Assembly: GCF_009670965.2 (NCBI RefSeq) | Contig: NZ_CP073239.1 | Span: forward strand, 1,984,001-2,048,000 | DNA length: 64,000 nucleotides | Reading direction: 5' to 3' | DNA from: Riemerella anatipestifer | GTDB taxonomy: Bacteria > Bacteroidota > Bacteroidia > Flavobacteriales > Weeksellaceae | Shown: one piece after another, positions 20,602-28,373 of the stretch | Layout: every line of letters begins with the position of its first letter | How positions within the stretch are numbered: position 1 is the first letter of the stretch | Position numbers and translations under genes: made by a program | Notes under the pieces: model-generated | Seen by the model: only the letters and a program-made list of their open reading frames with translations | Databases searched by the model: none | What the model was told of the DNA's origin: nothing

Positions 20602-21459
20602 ATGAAAAAAAAGCTAAGCATCATCATCGTTAATTATAATGTAACCGATTTGTTATCGGCTTGTATTCAGTCCATAGAAAAGTATGCAGCCAAAGTAGAT
20701 TACGAAATTATAGTTATAGATAACTGCTCCACAGATAACTCTTGGAAAGAACTTAAATGCATCTTTCCAAAGGTCGTTTTTATGGAATTAGAAGAGAATT
20801 TAGGTTTCTCCAAAGCAAATAACATTGCCTCCAAAAAAGCTCAAGGCGAATATATTTTATTACTAAATCCAGATACAGAGTTAGAAAGTGATGGGCTAGA
20901 TAGTTTGTTAGAATTTGCTGATGGTTGTGATAATTTGGGTTGCATCGGTGTTAGAATGCATAATTTGGCGGGGGATTTTCTTCCAGAGAGCAAACGCTCT
21001 GTTCCTAATATCATCAATTCTTTTGAAAAATTATTTCTTTTCACCTCTCGGAAAAATAACCGTAAAACCTATTACAGAAACGATATCAACGAAAACGAAA
21101 TTGCTTGTGTAGAAGTGATTACAGGAGCTTTTCTTTTAATGAAAAGAGAACTATATCTAGATATAGGAGGCTTAGACGAAAGATATTTTATGTACGGCGA
21201 AGATATAGATTTGTGCTATACTCTTATCTGTAAAGGCTTTCAAAACTACTATTATGGGGCTTATTCTATACTTCATTACAAAGGGCAAAGCACCGTGAAA
21301 GATTTAAAATATTTGTCAAGATTTTATGGAGCAATGTTTTTATTTTTAGAAAAATACTATAAGTCTAAAAATAAATTAAAATACTTATTGCTATTACAAG
21401 GTTTAAAACTAAAATATTTTATAGAACGCCTAAAACTAAAAAAAGCGAAAGAAATATAA
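20602..21459 (+). CDS. Glycosyltransferase family 2
   Basis: This is a cytoplasmic GT-A fold transferase of the rhamnosyltransferase/WcaA-like type, 285 aa. The nucleotide-binding strand SIIIVNYNVTDLLSACI is at the N-terminus. The DxD-type metal motif appears in LLLNPDTELE (about residues 90-99), and an acceptor-site ED motif lies in MYGEDIDLCYTL (about 197-208). There is no membrane segment, only a basic C-terminal tail (KLKKAKE) that could associate with the membrane. It lies 6 bp after recR, apparently in the same transcript. The sugar and acceptor cannot be read from sequence, but surface polysaccharide synthesis is usual for this type. Confidence 0.85.
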   Translation: MKKKLSIIIVNYNVTDLLSACIQSIEKYAAKVDYEIIVIDNCSTDNSWKELKCIFPKVVFMELEENLGFSKANNIASKKAQGEYILLLNPDTELESDGLDSLLEFADGCDNLGCIGVRMHNLAGDFLPESKRSVPNIINSFEKLFLFTSRKNNRKTYYRNDINENEIACVEVITGAFLLMKRELYLDIGGLDERYFMYGEDIDLCYTLICKGFQNYYYGAYSILHYKGQSTVKDLKYLSRFYGAMFLFLEKYYKSKNKLKYLLLLQGLKLKYFIERLKLKKAKEI

Positions 21460-21473
21460 TCTCTTTCGCTTTT
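21441..21473. terminator. Bidirectional terminator between glycosyltransferase and secG
   Basis: AAAAGCGAAAGA (21441-21452) pairs perfectly with TCTTTCGCTTTT (21462-21473). The stem overlaps the last codons and stop of the glycosyltransferase gene. Confidence 0.82.
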
Positions 21474-21497
21474 CTATAATAAAGACTTAACAAAATC

Positions 21498-21860
21498 TTA
21501 GTTTCCTGTATTGCTTGGTGCTACTGGCGTAGCTGTGTTGTTTAAATCTACTTTTTGGTTTGGTGCTTGTGGAGCATTAGGTAACTCTGTTTTCTTAGGA
21601 GCTACAGGAGCCACATTCACTGTAGGTTTTGCAGTTAATACCACACTTAAAACAATTAGTAATACCACCGTAATTCCTAATGTCCAAGTAGCCTTCTCCA
21701 TAAAATCATTAGTTCTTTGAACGCCGAAAGATGCCGATGACGCTCCCCCGAATGTTCCTGAAAGACCTCCACCTTTAGGGTTTTGTGCCAAAACTACTAA
21801 TACCAACAACACACACACAATTACTATAAGAACCATAAATAGCGTAAAAACTGTACCCAT
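21498..21860 (-). CDS. secG: Preprotein translocase subunit SecG
   Basis: SecG is the small subunit of the SecYEG channel and stimulates protein export. The 120-aa protein has two hydrophobic helices, at about residues 2-24 and 55-76. The conserved cytoplasmic loop LVVLAQNPKGGGLSGTFGGA sits between them, followed by a variable Pro/Ala/Asn-rich tail. The tail is longer than in E. coli SecG, as is common in Bacteroidota. It is a single gene with a TATATTTG box 28 bp upstream on its strand. Confidence 0.92.
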   Translation of the reverse strand: MGTVFTLFMVLIVIVCVLLVLVVLAQNPKGGGLSGTFGGASSASFGVQRTNDFMEKATWTLGITVVLLIVLSVVLTAKPTVNVAPVAPKKTELPNAPQAPNQKVDLNNTATPVAPSNTGN

Positions 21861-21887
21861 AACTAAAAAGATAATTTTTTAAGTTCG

Positions 21888-21895
21888 CAAATATA
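21888..21895 (-). promoter_or_regulatory. -7 promoter box of secG
   Basis: CAAATATA on the plus strand is TATATTTG on the minus strand, a match to TAnnTTTG, giving a leader of about 23 nt. Confidence 0.5.
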
Positions 21896-21943
21896 AGAAG
21901 AATAATTTTATATCAAGAATAAAATAACTAAAACTTATGTAAA

Positions 21944-21973
21944 AAGAGGCAACTCCAAATAGAATTGCCTCTT
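21944..21973 (-). terminator. Terminator of the M16 peptidase operon
   Basis: A 9-bp inverted repeat, AAGAGGCAA (21944-21952) and TTGCCTCTT (21965-21973), is followed on the minus strand by a T run. It lies just after the stop of the downstream M16 gene. Confidence 0.7.
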
Positions 21974-22001
21974 AATGTTCAAAAAGTTATGGTTTTATTA
22001 A

Positions 22002-24044
22002 CTATTTAAAATCTGTTTCTTGAGCTTTATTAAATTCGTAAGATTTTACTTCAAAAGTAATATCCATACCACTCATATTCTGGTTGATTTTGAACGGCAT
22101 TTTAACTCCTGAAACTTCTTTATAATCAGAGAAAGTAGAAGGGATAGTCATTTCTTTATCACCCATTTTTTCTACTTTAGTTTCACCTAATTTCAATCCA
22201 GATTTTACGCTGTAGAAATAAGTGGTTTTACCTGATTTAATAGCATAAGCCTCTTCATTATTTACCTTTTCAATGCCTTTTAGTTCATAGTTACCATTGT
22301 TAGCAAACGCTAATTCTTTGAAAACTTCAGTAGATTTTTGCATCTCTTGTTTAGCCTGTTCTGGCATAGGGATTTTGTTTCCTTGAGCCATAATGTAGCC
22401 GTCTTTGCCATCAAATACAACTTTCTGCATAGAGTTGCCCATCATTTTCATATCCATCATCATTTTACCACCTTTTGCTTGTACTAAAGTCATTTCCAAA
22501 GGCATTCCCTGAACGGTAGCCGTAGCATTCATCGTAACAGAATTGATTTTACTAACCGCCTCTTTTCCACCTATGGCTTTAATGTAGTTTTGAGCAACGC
22601 TTTCTACATTTACATTAGCATCTACTTTTTTAACTTCAGGTTTTTGGCTAGGATTTGCATAGGCATCGTAGTATTTTACTGGGTAACCTAATTTTTCTAA
22701 ACTATCCGCAATATCTGTTGCTTTACCAGCGATGAAAATTCTCGCTTGATTAGGCAAAATATTTTGATTAACTACCTTTTTAATATCAGCAGCTGTTACC
22801 TTTTCTATGGATTTTAAATAATTAGTATAGAAATCCGCAGGTAGATTTTGAAGTTTTTGGTTTAAAGCAAATCTAGCAATAGTTTCAGGTTTTTCTAAAG
22901 ACATAATGAAATTACCTTTCAGTTTAGCTTTAGCGTTTTGTAACTCTTCTGGTTTTACAGTAGAGATGGCATTAAGCTCATTGATGAATTCTTTTACTGC
23001 CTTATCTGTAACCTCATTTCTTACACTTGCTTCTGCACTAAAGTTAGGCGAGTATTTACTCGTAGATAGGTTAGAATATGCCCCGTAAGTAAACGCATTT
23101 TTCTCTCTAAGGTTCATAAACAATCTACCTTCGCCACCGCCGCCAAGTATATAGTTTGCCATAACTCCAGCAAAATATTGTGGGTCTTTCATTTGTAAAG
23201 TAGAAATATTACCTACTTTAATGATAGATTGTACAGCGTTTGGAACATCTACCACATTAACCTCGGTAGAGGCTAGATTTTTTGCAGGTGCAGGAGTAGG
23301 GATTTTAACATTAGATTTTTTCCAATTTTTAAATTGGTTTTCTATCTGTTTCTTTACTTCATCATATTTTACATCTCCCACAATTACTAGATAAGCATTG
23401 TTAGGTGTGTAATATTTTTGATAGAAATCCTGCACATCTTTTAGTTGAATTTTATTGATGCTTTCCGCTGTTTTAAACTCTCCTAAAGCGGTGTTTTTAC
23501 CATAAATAAGTGCGTCAGACACTCGGTTAGCGATAGCTTCTGCACTCTTTTCGTCTGTTTTAAGCCCTTCTAACGCTCTTTCTTTAGACTTTTGAACTTC
23601 TTCACTAGAGAATTTCGGGTTGATGATAGCATCTGCCATAAGGCTTACCACTTCTGGATAATATTTAGATAGTGTATTGGCAAATGCTCCAGAAGCGCCA
23701 AAATTTAATCTAGCTCCTAAGAAGTCTACTTTTTTATTAAATTCTTCTTTGCTAAGGGAAGTGGTTCCGTTACCTAGTTGGCTTGCCATAATACTAGAAA
23801 CTCCAGCGATATTGCCCTCATATACAGGAGGTGTGTCTATGGTAAGAGTAACATTAACTCTAGGTAGTTTATGATTTTCTACCACCATTACGGTAAGTCC
23901 GTTTTTAAGGGTGAAAGTTTTAGGCTGTGCCACATTTACCGTAGGAGTAGGTCCTGGTTTTGGCATTGCATTAAGGTCTATATTTTGAGCAGATAACATT
24001 CCTGAAACTAGAAACGCCGCTGCAATGTATTTGATATTTTTCAT
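22002..24044 (-). CDS. M16-family peptidase-like protein (inactive-type subunit) with C-terminal extra domain
   Basis: This is an insulinase/pitrilysin-fold protein with a signal peptide (cut near MLSAQ, about residue 20), so it is exported. Residues 35-450 make two M16 halves. Where the zinc motif HxxEH should be, the sequence is GVSSIMASQLGNGT, with no His or Glu pair, so it is probably catalytically dead. The late M16 half keeps the R/Y-type region near EGRLFMNLREKNAFTYGAYS. Residues from about 480 to 680 form a separate domain of the lipoprotein-carrier/outer-membrane-sorting type (beta-rich, Met/Lys-rich), which is unusual as a fusion. It lies 12 bp behind an M16 gene with an intact motif, matching the known active plus inactive heterodimer arrangement of bacterial M16B pairs. 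Confidence 0.85.
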   Translation of the reverse strand: MKNIKYIAAAFLVSGMLSAQNIDLNAMPKPGPTPTVNVAQPKTFTLKNGLTVMVVENHKLPRVNVTLTIDTPPVYEGNIAGVSSIMASQLGNGTTSLSKEEFNKKVDFLGARLNFGASGAFANTLSKYYPEVVSLMADAIINPKFSSEEVQKSKERALEGLKTDEKSAEAIANRVSDALIYGKNTALGEFKTAESINKIQLKDVQDFYQKYYTPNNAYLVIVGDVKYDEVKKQIENQFKNWKKSNVKIPTPAPAKNLASTEVNVVDVPNAVQSIIKVGNISTLQMKDPQYFAGVMANYILGGGGEGRLFMNLREKNAFTYGAYSNLSTSKYSPNFSAEASVRNEVTDKAVKEFINELNAISTVKPEELQNAKAKLKGNFIMSLEKPETIARFALNQKLQNLPADFYTNYLKSIEKVTAADIKKVVNQNILPNQARIFIAGKATDIADSLEKLGYPVKYYDAYANPSQKPEVKKVDANVNVESVAQNYIKAIGGKEAVSKINSVTMNATATVQGMPLEMTLVQAKGGKMMMDMKMMGNSMQKVVFDGKDGYIMAQGNKIPMPEQAKQEMQKSTEVFKELAFANNGNYELKGIEKVNNEEAYAIKSGKTTYFYSVKSGLKLGETKVEKMGDKEMTIPSTFSDYKEVSGVKMPFKINQNMSGMDITFEVKSYEFNKAQETDFK

Positions 24045-24056
24045 TGTTAATTAGAA

Positions 24057-25370
24057 TTATTTTTTTTGAGGTAAATAATTGATGTTGATTCTTTGGTTTG
24101 GATTAAGGTATTTAATCGCTGCTTGTTTTAAGTCTTCACGGGTGATAGAACGGTAGATGTCTATCTCTTTATTGATAAGATTAGTATCTCCTTTTAAAAC
24201 ATAGCTATCTGCTAGAGAATGAGCAATACCTTCCACAGTAGAATTAGAATTTACGAACTGATTTTCAAACTGGTTTTGCAGTTTCTGATAATCTTCTTCT
24301 GAAATTAGTGTGGTTTGTAGTTTTTTGATTTCAGCATCTATATCCTTTTCTAATGTAGCTTTGGTAGTAGCTCCCATAGGTATTGCAAAGAATGCGAAGA
24401 TGCTATAATCTTCCATACCAATATTAGCCGCTTGTACTTGTAAAGCCTTTTTCTCCTGATCTACTAATTTTTTGTATAGAACAGAAGATTTACCACTGCT
24501 TAAATAGCTGCCCAACATTTCCAGAACATAAGCATCTTTTTCTTTATTAGATGGCGTTCTGTAAGTAAATACATAGGCTGGGATTTGGATATTATTATCA
24601 TAAACCGTTACTTCTTCTTGTTTGGTAATAGGTGCTTCTTTAGGGAAGTTTCTAGTAACTTCTGCACCTCTAGGAATAGTGGCGTAGTATTCGTTAATCC
24701 ACTTTTTAGTTTGTTCAGGATTGATGTCTCCAGCTACAACTAAAGTAGCATTATTGGGTACATAATACTTCTTAAAGAAACTTTGGAACTCTTCTAATTT
24801 TGCTGCATTTAAGTCTTCCATAGAGCCAATGGTAGTCCCTTTGTAAGGGTGATTTTTAAAGGCAGAAGTTAAAATACTATTAAACAGATTTCCGTAAGGT
24901 TGATTGTCTATTCTTAGCCTTTTTTCTTCTTTTACCACTTCTCTTTGAGTATCTACACCTACTTGGTTAATTACCGGTTGTCTCATTCTTTCAGCTTCCA
25001 TCCAAAGTCCGAGTTGGGTATTGTTAGAAGGGAAAGTTTCGTAGTAGTAGGTTCTATCTCCAGTAGTGTTAGCATTGTTATTACCACCGTTAGACGAAAC
25101 TATTTTAAACCATTCACCTCTTTTGATATTTGGAGTTCCTTCAAATAAAAGGTGTTCAAAAAAGTGAGCAAACCCTGTTCTGCCTTCCATTTCGTCTTTA
25201 GCACCTACATGGTACATTACAGCAGTAGTAACTACGGGAGCCGAATTGTCTTGATGGAGAATTACATGAAGTCCGTTAGGGAGGTCGTACTCCTCAAATT
25301 TGATTTGTTGTGCATTTAGCAGAGCTCCCGCGAAAGTAGCCACTGCCAAAGAGAAAAACTTTTTTTTCAT
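24057..25370 (-). CDS. M16-family zinc metallopeptidase (active subunit)
   Basis: This exported insulinase-type peptidase has 437 aa with a signal peptide (MKKKFFSLAVATFAGALLNAQ). The inverted zinc motif HFFEH is intact in GFAHFFEHLLFEGT (about residues 65-78), and the third ligand Glu is expected in VVKEEKRLR about 75 residues on. The C-terminal M16 half includes LGSYLSSGKSSVLYKKLV. The next gene downstream codes for the inactive-type partner with 12 bp between them, so a periplasmic heterodimer is likely. Upstream is a 609-bp intergenic region that holds a 21-bp repeat array. Confidence 0.9.
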   Translation of the reverse strand: MKKKFFSLAVATFAGALLNAQQIKFEEYDLPNGLHVILHQDNSAPVVTTAVMYHVGAKDEMEGRTGFAHFFEHLLFEGTPNIKRGEWFKIVSSNGGNNNANTTGDRTYYYETFPSNNTQLGLWMEAERMRQPVINQVGVDTQREVVKEEKRLRIDNQPYGNLFNSILTSAFKNHPYKGTTIGSMEDLNAAKLEEFQSFFKKYYVPNNATLVVAGDINPEQTKKWINEYYATIPRGAEVTRNFPKEAPITKQEEVTVYDNNIQIPAYVFTYRTPSNKEKDAYVLEMLGSYLSSGKSSVLYKKLVDQEKKALQVQAANIGMEDYSIFAFFAIPMGATTKATLEKDIDAEIKKLQTTLISEEDYQKLQNQFENQFVNSNSTVEGIAHSLADSYVLKGDTNLINKEIDIYRSITREDLKQAAIKYLNPNQRININYLPQKK

Positions 25371-25618
25371 TACGATATTAAATTTATTTTTTTGTTTTTA
25401 ATTTCTTAAAGCGATTAGTAGAATTTTCTAATGATTTGTTACAAAATTATTTTAATTTCTTCTAAATCTCTTATAATGAAATGTTAAAGTTTCAATCTGT
25501 AAAAGATGGTATTTATACAATGTACAAAGTCAGTTTCATTCAAAGAAATCTATTCTTTAAAGCTAACTTGTTTTCTTTTTTTATTGAATTTTTGATTAGT
25601 TTATAATTATTATTCATC

Positions 25619-25828
25619 TGTTACTAGTAGAATATTGTTTGTAACAGCTTATTATCCATTTGTTACAGTTAGGATACAATTTGTAACAGCCCATTATCCA
25701 TTTGTAACAGTTAAAATACGATTTGTAACAGCTTATTATCCATTTGTTACAGTTAGGATACGATTTGTAACAGCTTATTATCCATTTGTTACTTGTAAAA
25801 CACTATTTGTAACAAGTTGTTGTCCTTA
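25619..25828. repeat. Ten-unit 21-bp phased repeat array (TGTWAC type)
   Basis: TGTAAC or TGTTAC recurs at 25619, 25640, 25661, 25682, 25703, 25724, 25745, 25766, 25787 and 25808, exactly 21 bp apart each time. Two unit types mostly alternate: TGTAACAG followed by CTTATTATCCATT, and TGTWACAG followed by TTAGGATACGATT. This gives a 42-bp higher-order unit. The first and last two units are more diverged. TGTAACA and TGTTACA are reverse complements, so the core alternates in orientation. It lies about 250 bp upstream of the M16 operon and about 150 bp upstream of the helicase gene. Confidence 0.95.
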
Positions 25829-25934
25829 AAATACCATTTCTATATAGTTTTTTTATATTTATCATTGCATTAAGCAAAAAAGATTTCATAGCTAAAGACC
25901 ATCATCGGTATTTTTTTTAATCGTTTATAGGTTG

Positions 25935-25942
25935 TAAATTTG
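25935..25942 (+). promoter_or_regulatory. -7 promoter box of the UvrD/PcrA-like helicase gene
   Basis: TAAATTTG matches TAnnTTTG and would give a leader of roughly 35 nt before the ATG at 25980. Confidence 0.5.
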
Positions 25943-25979
25943 TGGGATTTTTGGAGAGACAATATTAAAAAGCATTTCT

Positions 25980-28319
25980 ATGGTAGATTATTTGAAGGGA
26001 TTAAATGAAGCTCAGTACAAAGCAGTGACTACAATACAGGGACCACTAATGGTATTGGCAGGAGCTGGTTCTGGTAAAACGCGTGTGCTTACGATGCGTA
26101 TTGCACATCTAATCACCAATGGAGTAGACCCTTTTAATATACTTGCACTTACTTTTACCAACAAAGCCGCTAGAGAAATGAAAGAGAGAATTGCTAAAGT
26201 GGTCGGAGAAAGCGATGCTAAAAGTCTATGGATGGGGACTTTCCATTCGGTTTTTGCAAGAATATTGAGGAGCGAGGCTCATTACTTAGGATTTCCTTCC
26301 AACTTTACCATTTACGACTCTCAAGATGCTCTTAATGTACTTAAGAAGGTCATCAAAGACCTTAATATAGACTCTGATTTATACAAACCTAAAAAAGTAC
26401 AAGCCAGAATCTCTCAATACAAAAACAATCTCATCACCGTAAGAGCTTACTATAACAATCCTGAACTTATGGAAAACGACGCCCGAGCAAATATGAAACT
26501 CATTGGGCAAATTTATCAGAAATATGTGGAGGTTTGTTTTAAAAACGGAGCGATGGATTTTGACGACTTGCTTTTGAGAACCAACGAACTTCTCACTCGT
26601 TTTCCCGAAGTTCTTGCAAAATATCAAGACAGATTTAGATACATTTTAGTAGATGAGTATCAAGATACCAACCATTCTCAATATCTTATTGTAAAGGCGT
26701 TAGCCTCCAAATTTGAAAATATATGTGTCGTGGGAGATGATGCCCAATCTATTTACTCTTTTAGAGGAGCTAATATTCATAACATTCTGAACTTTAAAAA
26801 AGATTATCCAGATGCCGTAACGGTTTCACTAGAGCAAAACTACCGTTCTACACAGAATATTGTAAATGCTGCTAATGTGGTGATTGCTAAAAACCAGCAA
26901 CAGTTCAAAAAGAATGTATTTAGTGCCAATGAAGAAGGCGAAAAACTTAAAGTTTACCGTTCACTTTCAGATGCCGACGAAGCCAACTTTGTTGCCGCCA
27001 ACATTTGGGAACTGCATAACTCTCAACAAAGAATGTTCAATGAGTTTGCTATTTTATATAGAACAAACTCTCAAACCAGAGCTTTTGAAGATGCTTTAAG
27101 ACGAAAAAATATTCCATACCGTGTCTATGGCGGATTGTCCTTTTATCAAAGGAAAGAGGTTAAAGATTTACTAGCCTATCTAAGACTTTTGGTAAACGAA
27201 AACGATGCCGAGGCACTCACAAGAATCATCAACTATCCCGTGAGAGGCATAGGCGAAACCACACAAAATAAACTTATTGTTTACGCAGATGGGCAAGGGT
27301 TATCTTTAGCTCAAGTTCTATCAGATTTACCATTTCACACACCTAGATTAGGGCTTAATAATTCGGCTCTCAATAAGCTAAATGATTTTTGGCAAATGAT
27401 AAAGGCATTCCAAGTGATGCTTAAAACCGAAAATGCTTATACCGTTGCAATGGAGGTAGCTAAAAGAAGTGGGCTCATCAAAAACCTAAAAGACGACCAA
27501 ACTCCAGAAGGAATTTCTAGGTTAGAAAACATACAAGAATTGATGAACTCAATGCAAGGGTTCATTGAGGAGCAGCAACAACTTGAAGAAGGTGATGCTA
27601 GTCTTTCTAACTTTTTAGAAAACATTGCCCTTTCGGCGGATACTCAAGACAAGCCAGACGGCAGTGAGGATATGGTTTCTCTGATGACGATACACCTTTC
27701 CAAAGGGCTAGAGTTTCCTGTGGTACACCTTGTAGGATTAGAAGAGAATTTGTTCCCGAGTTTTATGAGCAGTAGCTCCCGAGAAGAATTGGAGGAGGAG
27801 CGAAGACTCTTCTATGTAGCTTTAACTCGTGCCGAAAAACAAGCTTATCTTTCCTATGCGGTTTCTCGTTTCCAATGGGGAAAAATTACAGACTCGGAGC
27901 CGAGTAGATTTCTTAGCGAAATAGATGCTCAGTATTTAGACTTCCTTAATGCAAGTATGGAAAGGCGTTTTGTAAATCATTCAGGGATTAAATCTAATAT
28001 TTTTGATGATACCCCATCAGCTCCAATCACTTTTAAAAAGAAAGAACCTAAGAAAACCATCAATCGTACAGAAACGAGTTTTCAGCCCAAAGAACCTAAA
28101 AAACTAAAACCGTTAGCATCAGCTAAAATTAACAATCCTGTTGGAGGAACCACGCAAGATATACAAGTAGGCGATAGGGTAAGACACGACAGGTTTGGTA
28201 TGGGAGAAGTTATTTTTATTGATGGAACCGATGCTACCAACATCAAAGCAAAAGTTCATTTTGAACACGAAGGCGAAAAAAACTTGATTTTAAAGTTTGC
28301 TAGACTAGAGAAGCTCTAA
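25980..28319 (+). CDS. ATP-dependent DNA helicase, UvrD/PcrA type
   Basis: This superfamily 1A 3'-5' DNA helicase for repair and removal of replication blocks has 779 aa, the usual length. Motif Q/I is near the N-terminus (LNEAQYKAV, then AGAGSGKTRVLTMRI). Motif II is VDEYQDTNHSQY, motif III is VGDDAQSIYSFRGA, motif IV is LEQNYRS, motif V includes MTIHLSKGLEFPVV, and motif VI is VALTRAEKQAYLSY. The C-terminal 50 residues (VGDRVRHDRFGMGEVIFIDG) are the Tudor-like domain that contacts RNA polymerase in PcrA/UvrD. It is probably monocistronic, with polA following after 54 bp and its own promoter. Confidence 0.94.
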   Translation: MVDYLKGLNEAQYKAVTTIQGPLMVLAGAGSGKTRVLTMRIAHLITNGVDPFNILALTFTNKAAREMKERIAKVVGESDAKSLWMGTFHSVFARILRSEAHYLGFPSNFTIYDSQDALNVLKKVIKDLNIDSDLYKPKKVQARISQYKNNLITVRAYYNNPELMENDARANMKLIGQIYQKYVEVCFKNGAMDFDDLLLRTNELLTRFPEVLAKYQDRFRYILVDEYQDTNHSQYLIVKALASKFENICVVGDDAQSIYSFRGANIHNILNFKKDYPDAVTVSLEQNYRSTQNIVNAANVVIAKNQQQFKKNVFSANEEGEKLKVYRSLSDADEANFVAANIWELHNSQQRMFNEFAILYRTNSQTRAFEDALRRKNIPYRVYGGLSFYQRKEVKDLLAYLRLLVNENDAEALTRIINYPVRGIGETTQNKLIVYADGQGLSLAQVLSDLPFHTPRLGLNNSALNKLNDFWQMIKAFQVMLKTENAYTVAMEVAKRSGLIKNLKDDQTPEGISRLENIQELMNSMQGFIEEQQQLEEGDASLSNFLENIALSADTQDKPDGSEDMVSLMTIHLSKGLEFPVVHLVGLEENLFPSFMSSSSREELEEERRLFYVALTRAEKQAYLSYAVSRFQWGKITDSEPSRFLSEIDAQYLDFLNASMERRFVNHSGIKSNIFDDTPSAPITFKKKEPKKTINRTETSFQPKEPKKLKPLASAKINNPVGGTTQDIQVGDRVRHDRFGMGEVIFIDGTDATNIKAKVHFEHEGEKNLILKFARLEKL

Positions 28320-28361
28320 GATTTAGTAGGAAATCTCAACTATTAGAAAAAAGATTTTGTT

Positions 28362-28369
28362 TATCTTTG
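28362..28369 (+). promoter_or_regulatory. -7 promoter box of polA, 4 nt before the start codon
   Basis: TATCTTTG matches TAnnTTTG and ends only 4 nt before the ATG at 28374. Transcription should start at or beside the start codon. No TTG lies at the best -33 spacing. Confidence 0.55.
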
Positions 28370-28373
28370 CTCT

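Larger units (their letters stand above)
25371..25979. other. 609-bp divergent intergenic region holding a phased repeat array
   Basis: The region separates the minus-strand M16 operon from the plus-strand helicase gene. It holds a CAAAATTA motif at 25442-25449 (TAATTTTG on the minus strand, a weak promoter candidate for the M16 operon), the 21-bp array at 25619-25828, and TAAATTTG at 25935-25942 for the helicase. I see no credible coding region. Confidence 0.75.

Noticed and set aside
25619..25828. CRISPR array
   Set aside because: The repeats are contiguous with no 30-40-nt unique spacers, the core is 6-10 bp and no cas gene is near. The same holds for 49385-49590.
25635..25829. A 64-codon open frame of repeated FVTAYYPFVTVRI
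   Set aside because: 21 is divisible by 3, so a 21-bp array without stops gives a repeated open frame by default. There is no ribosome-binding signal, and the array's phase explains it better.
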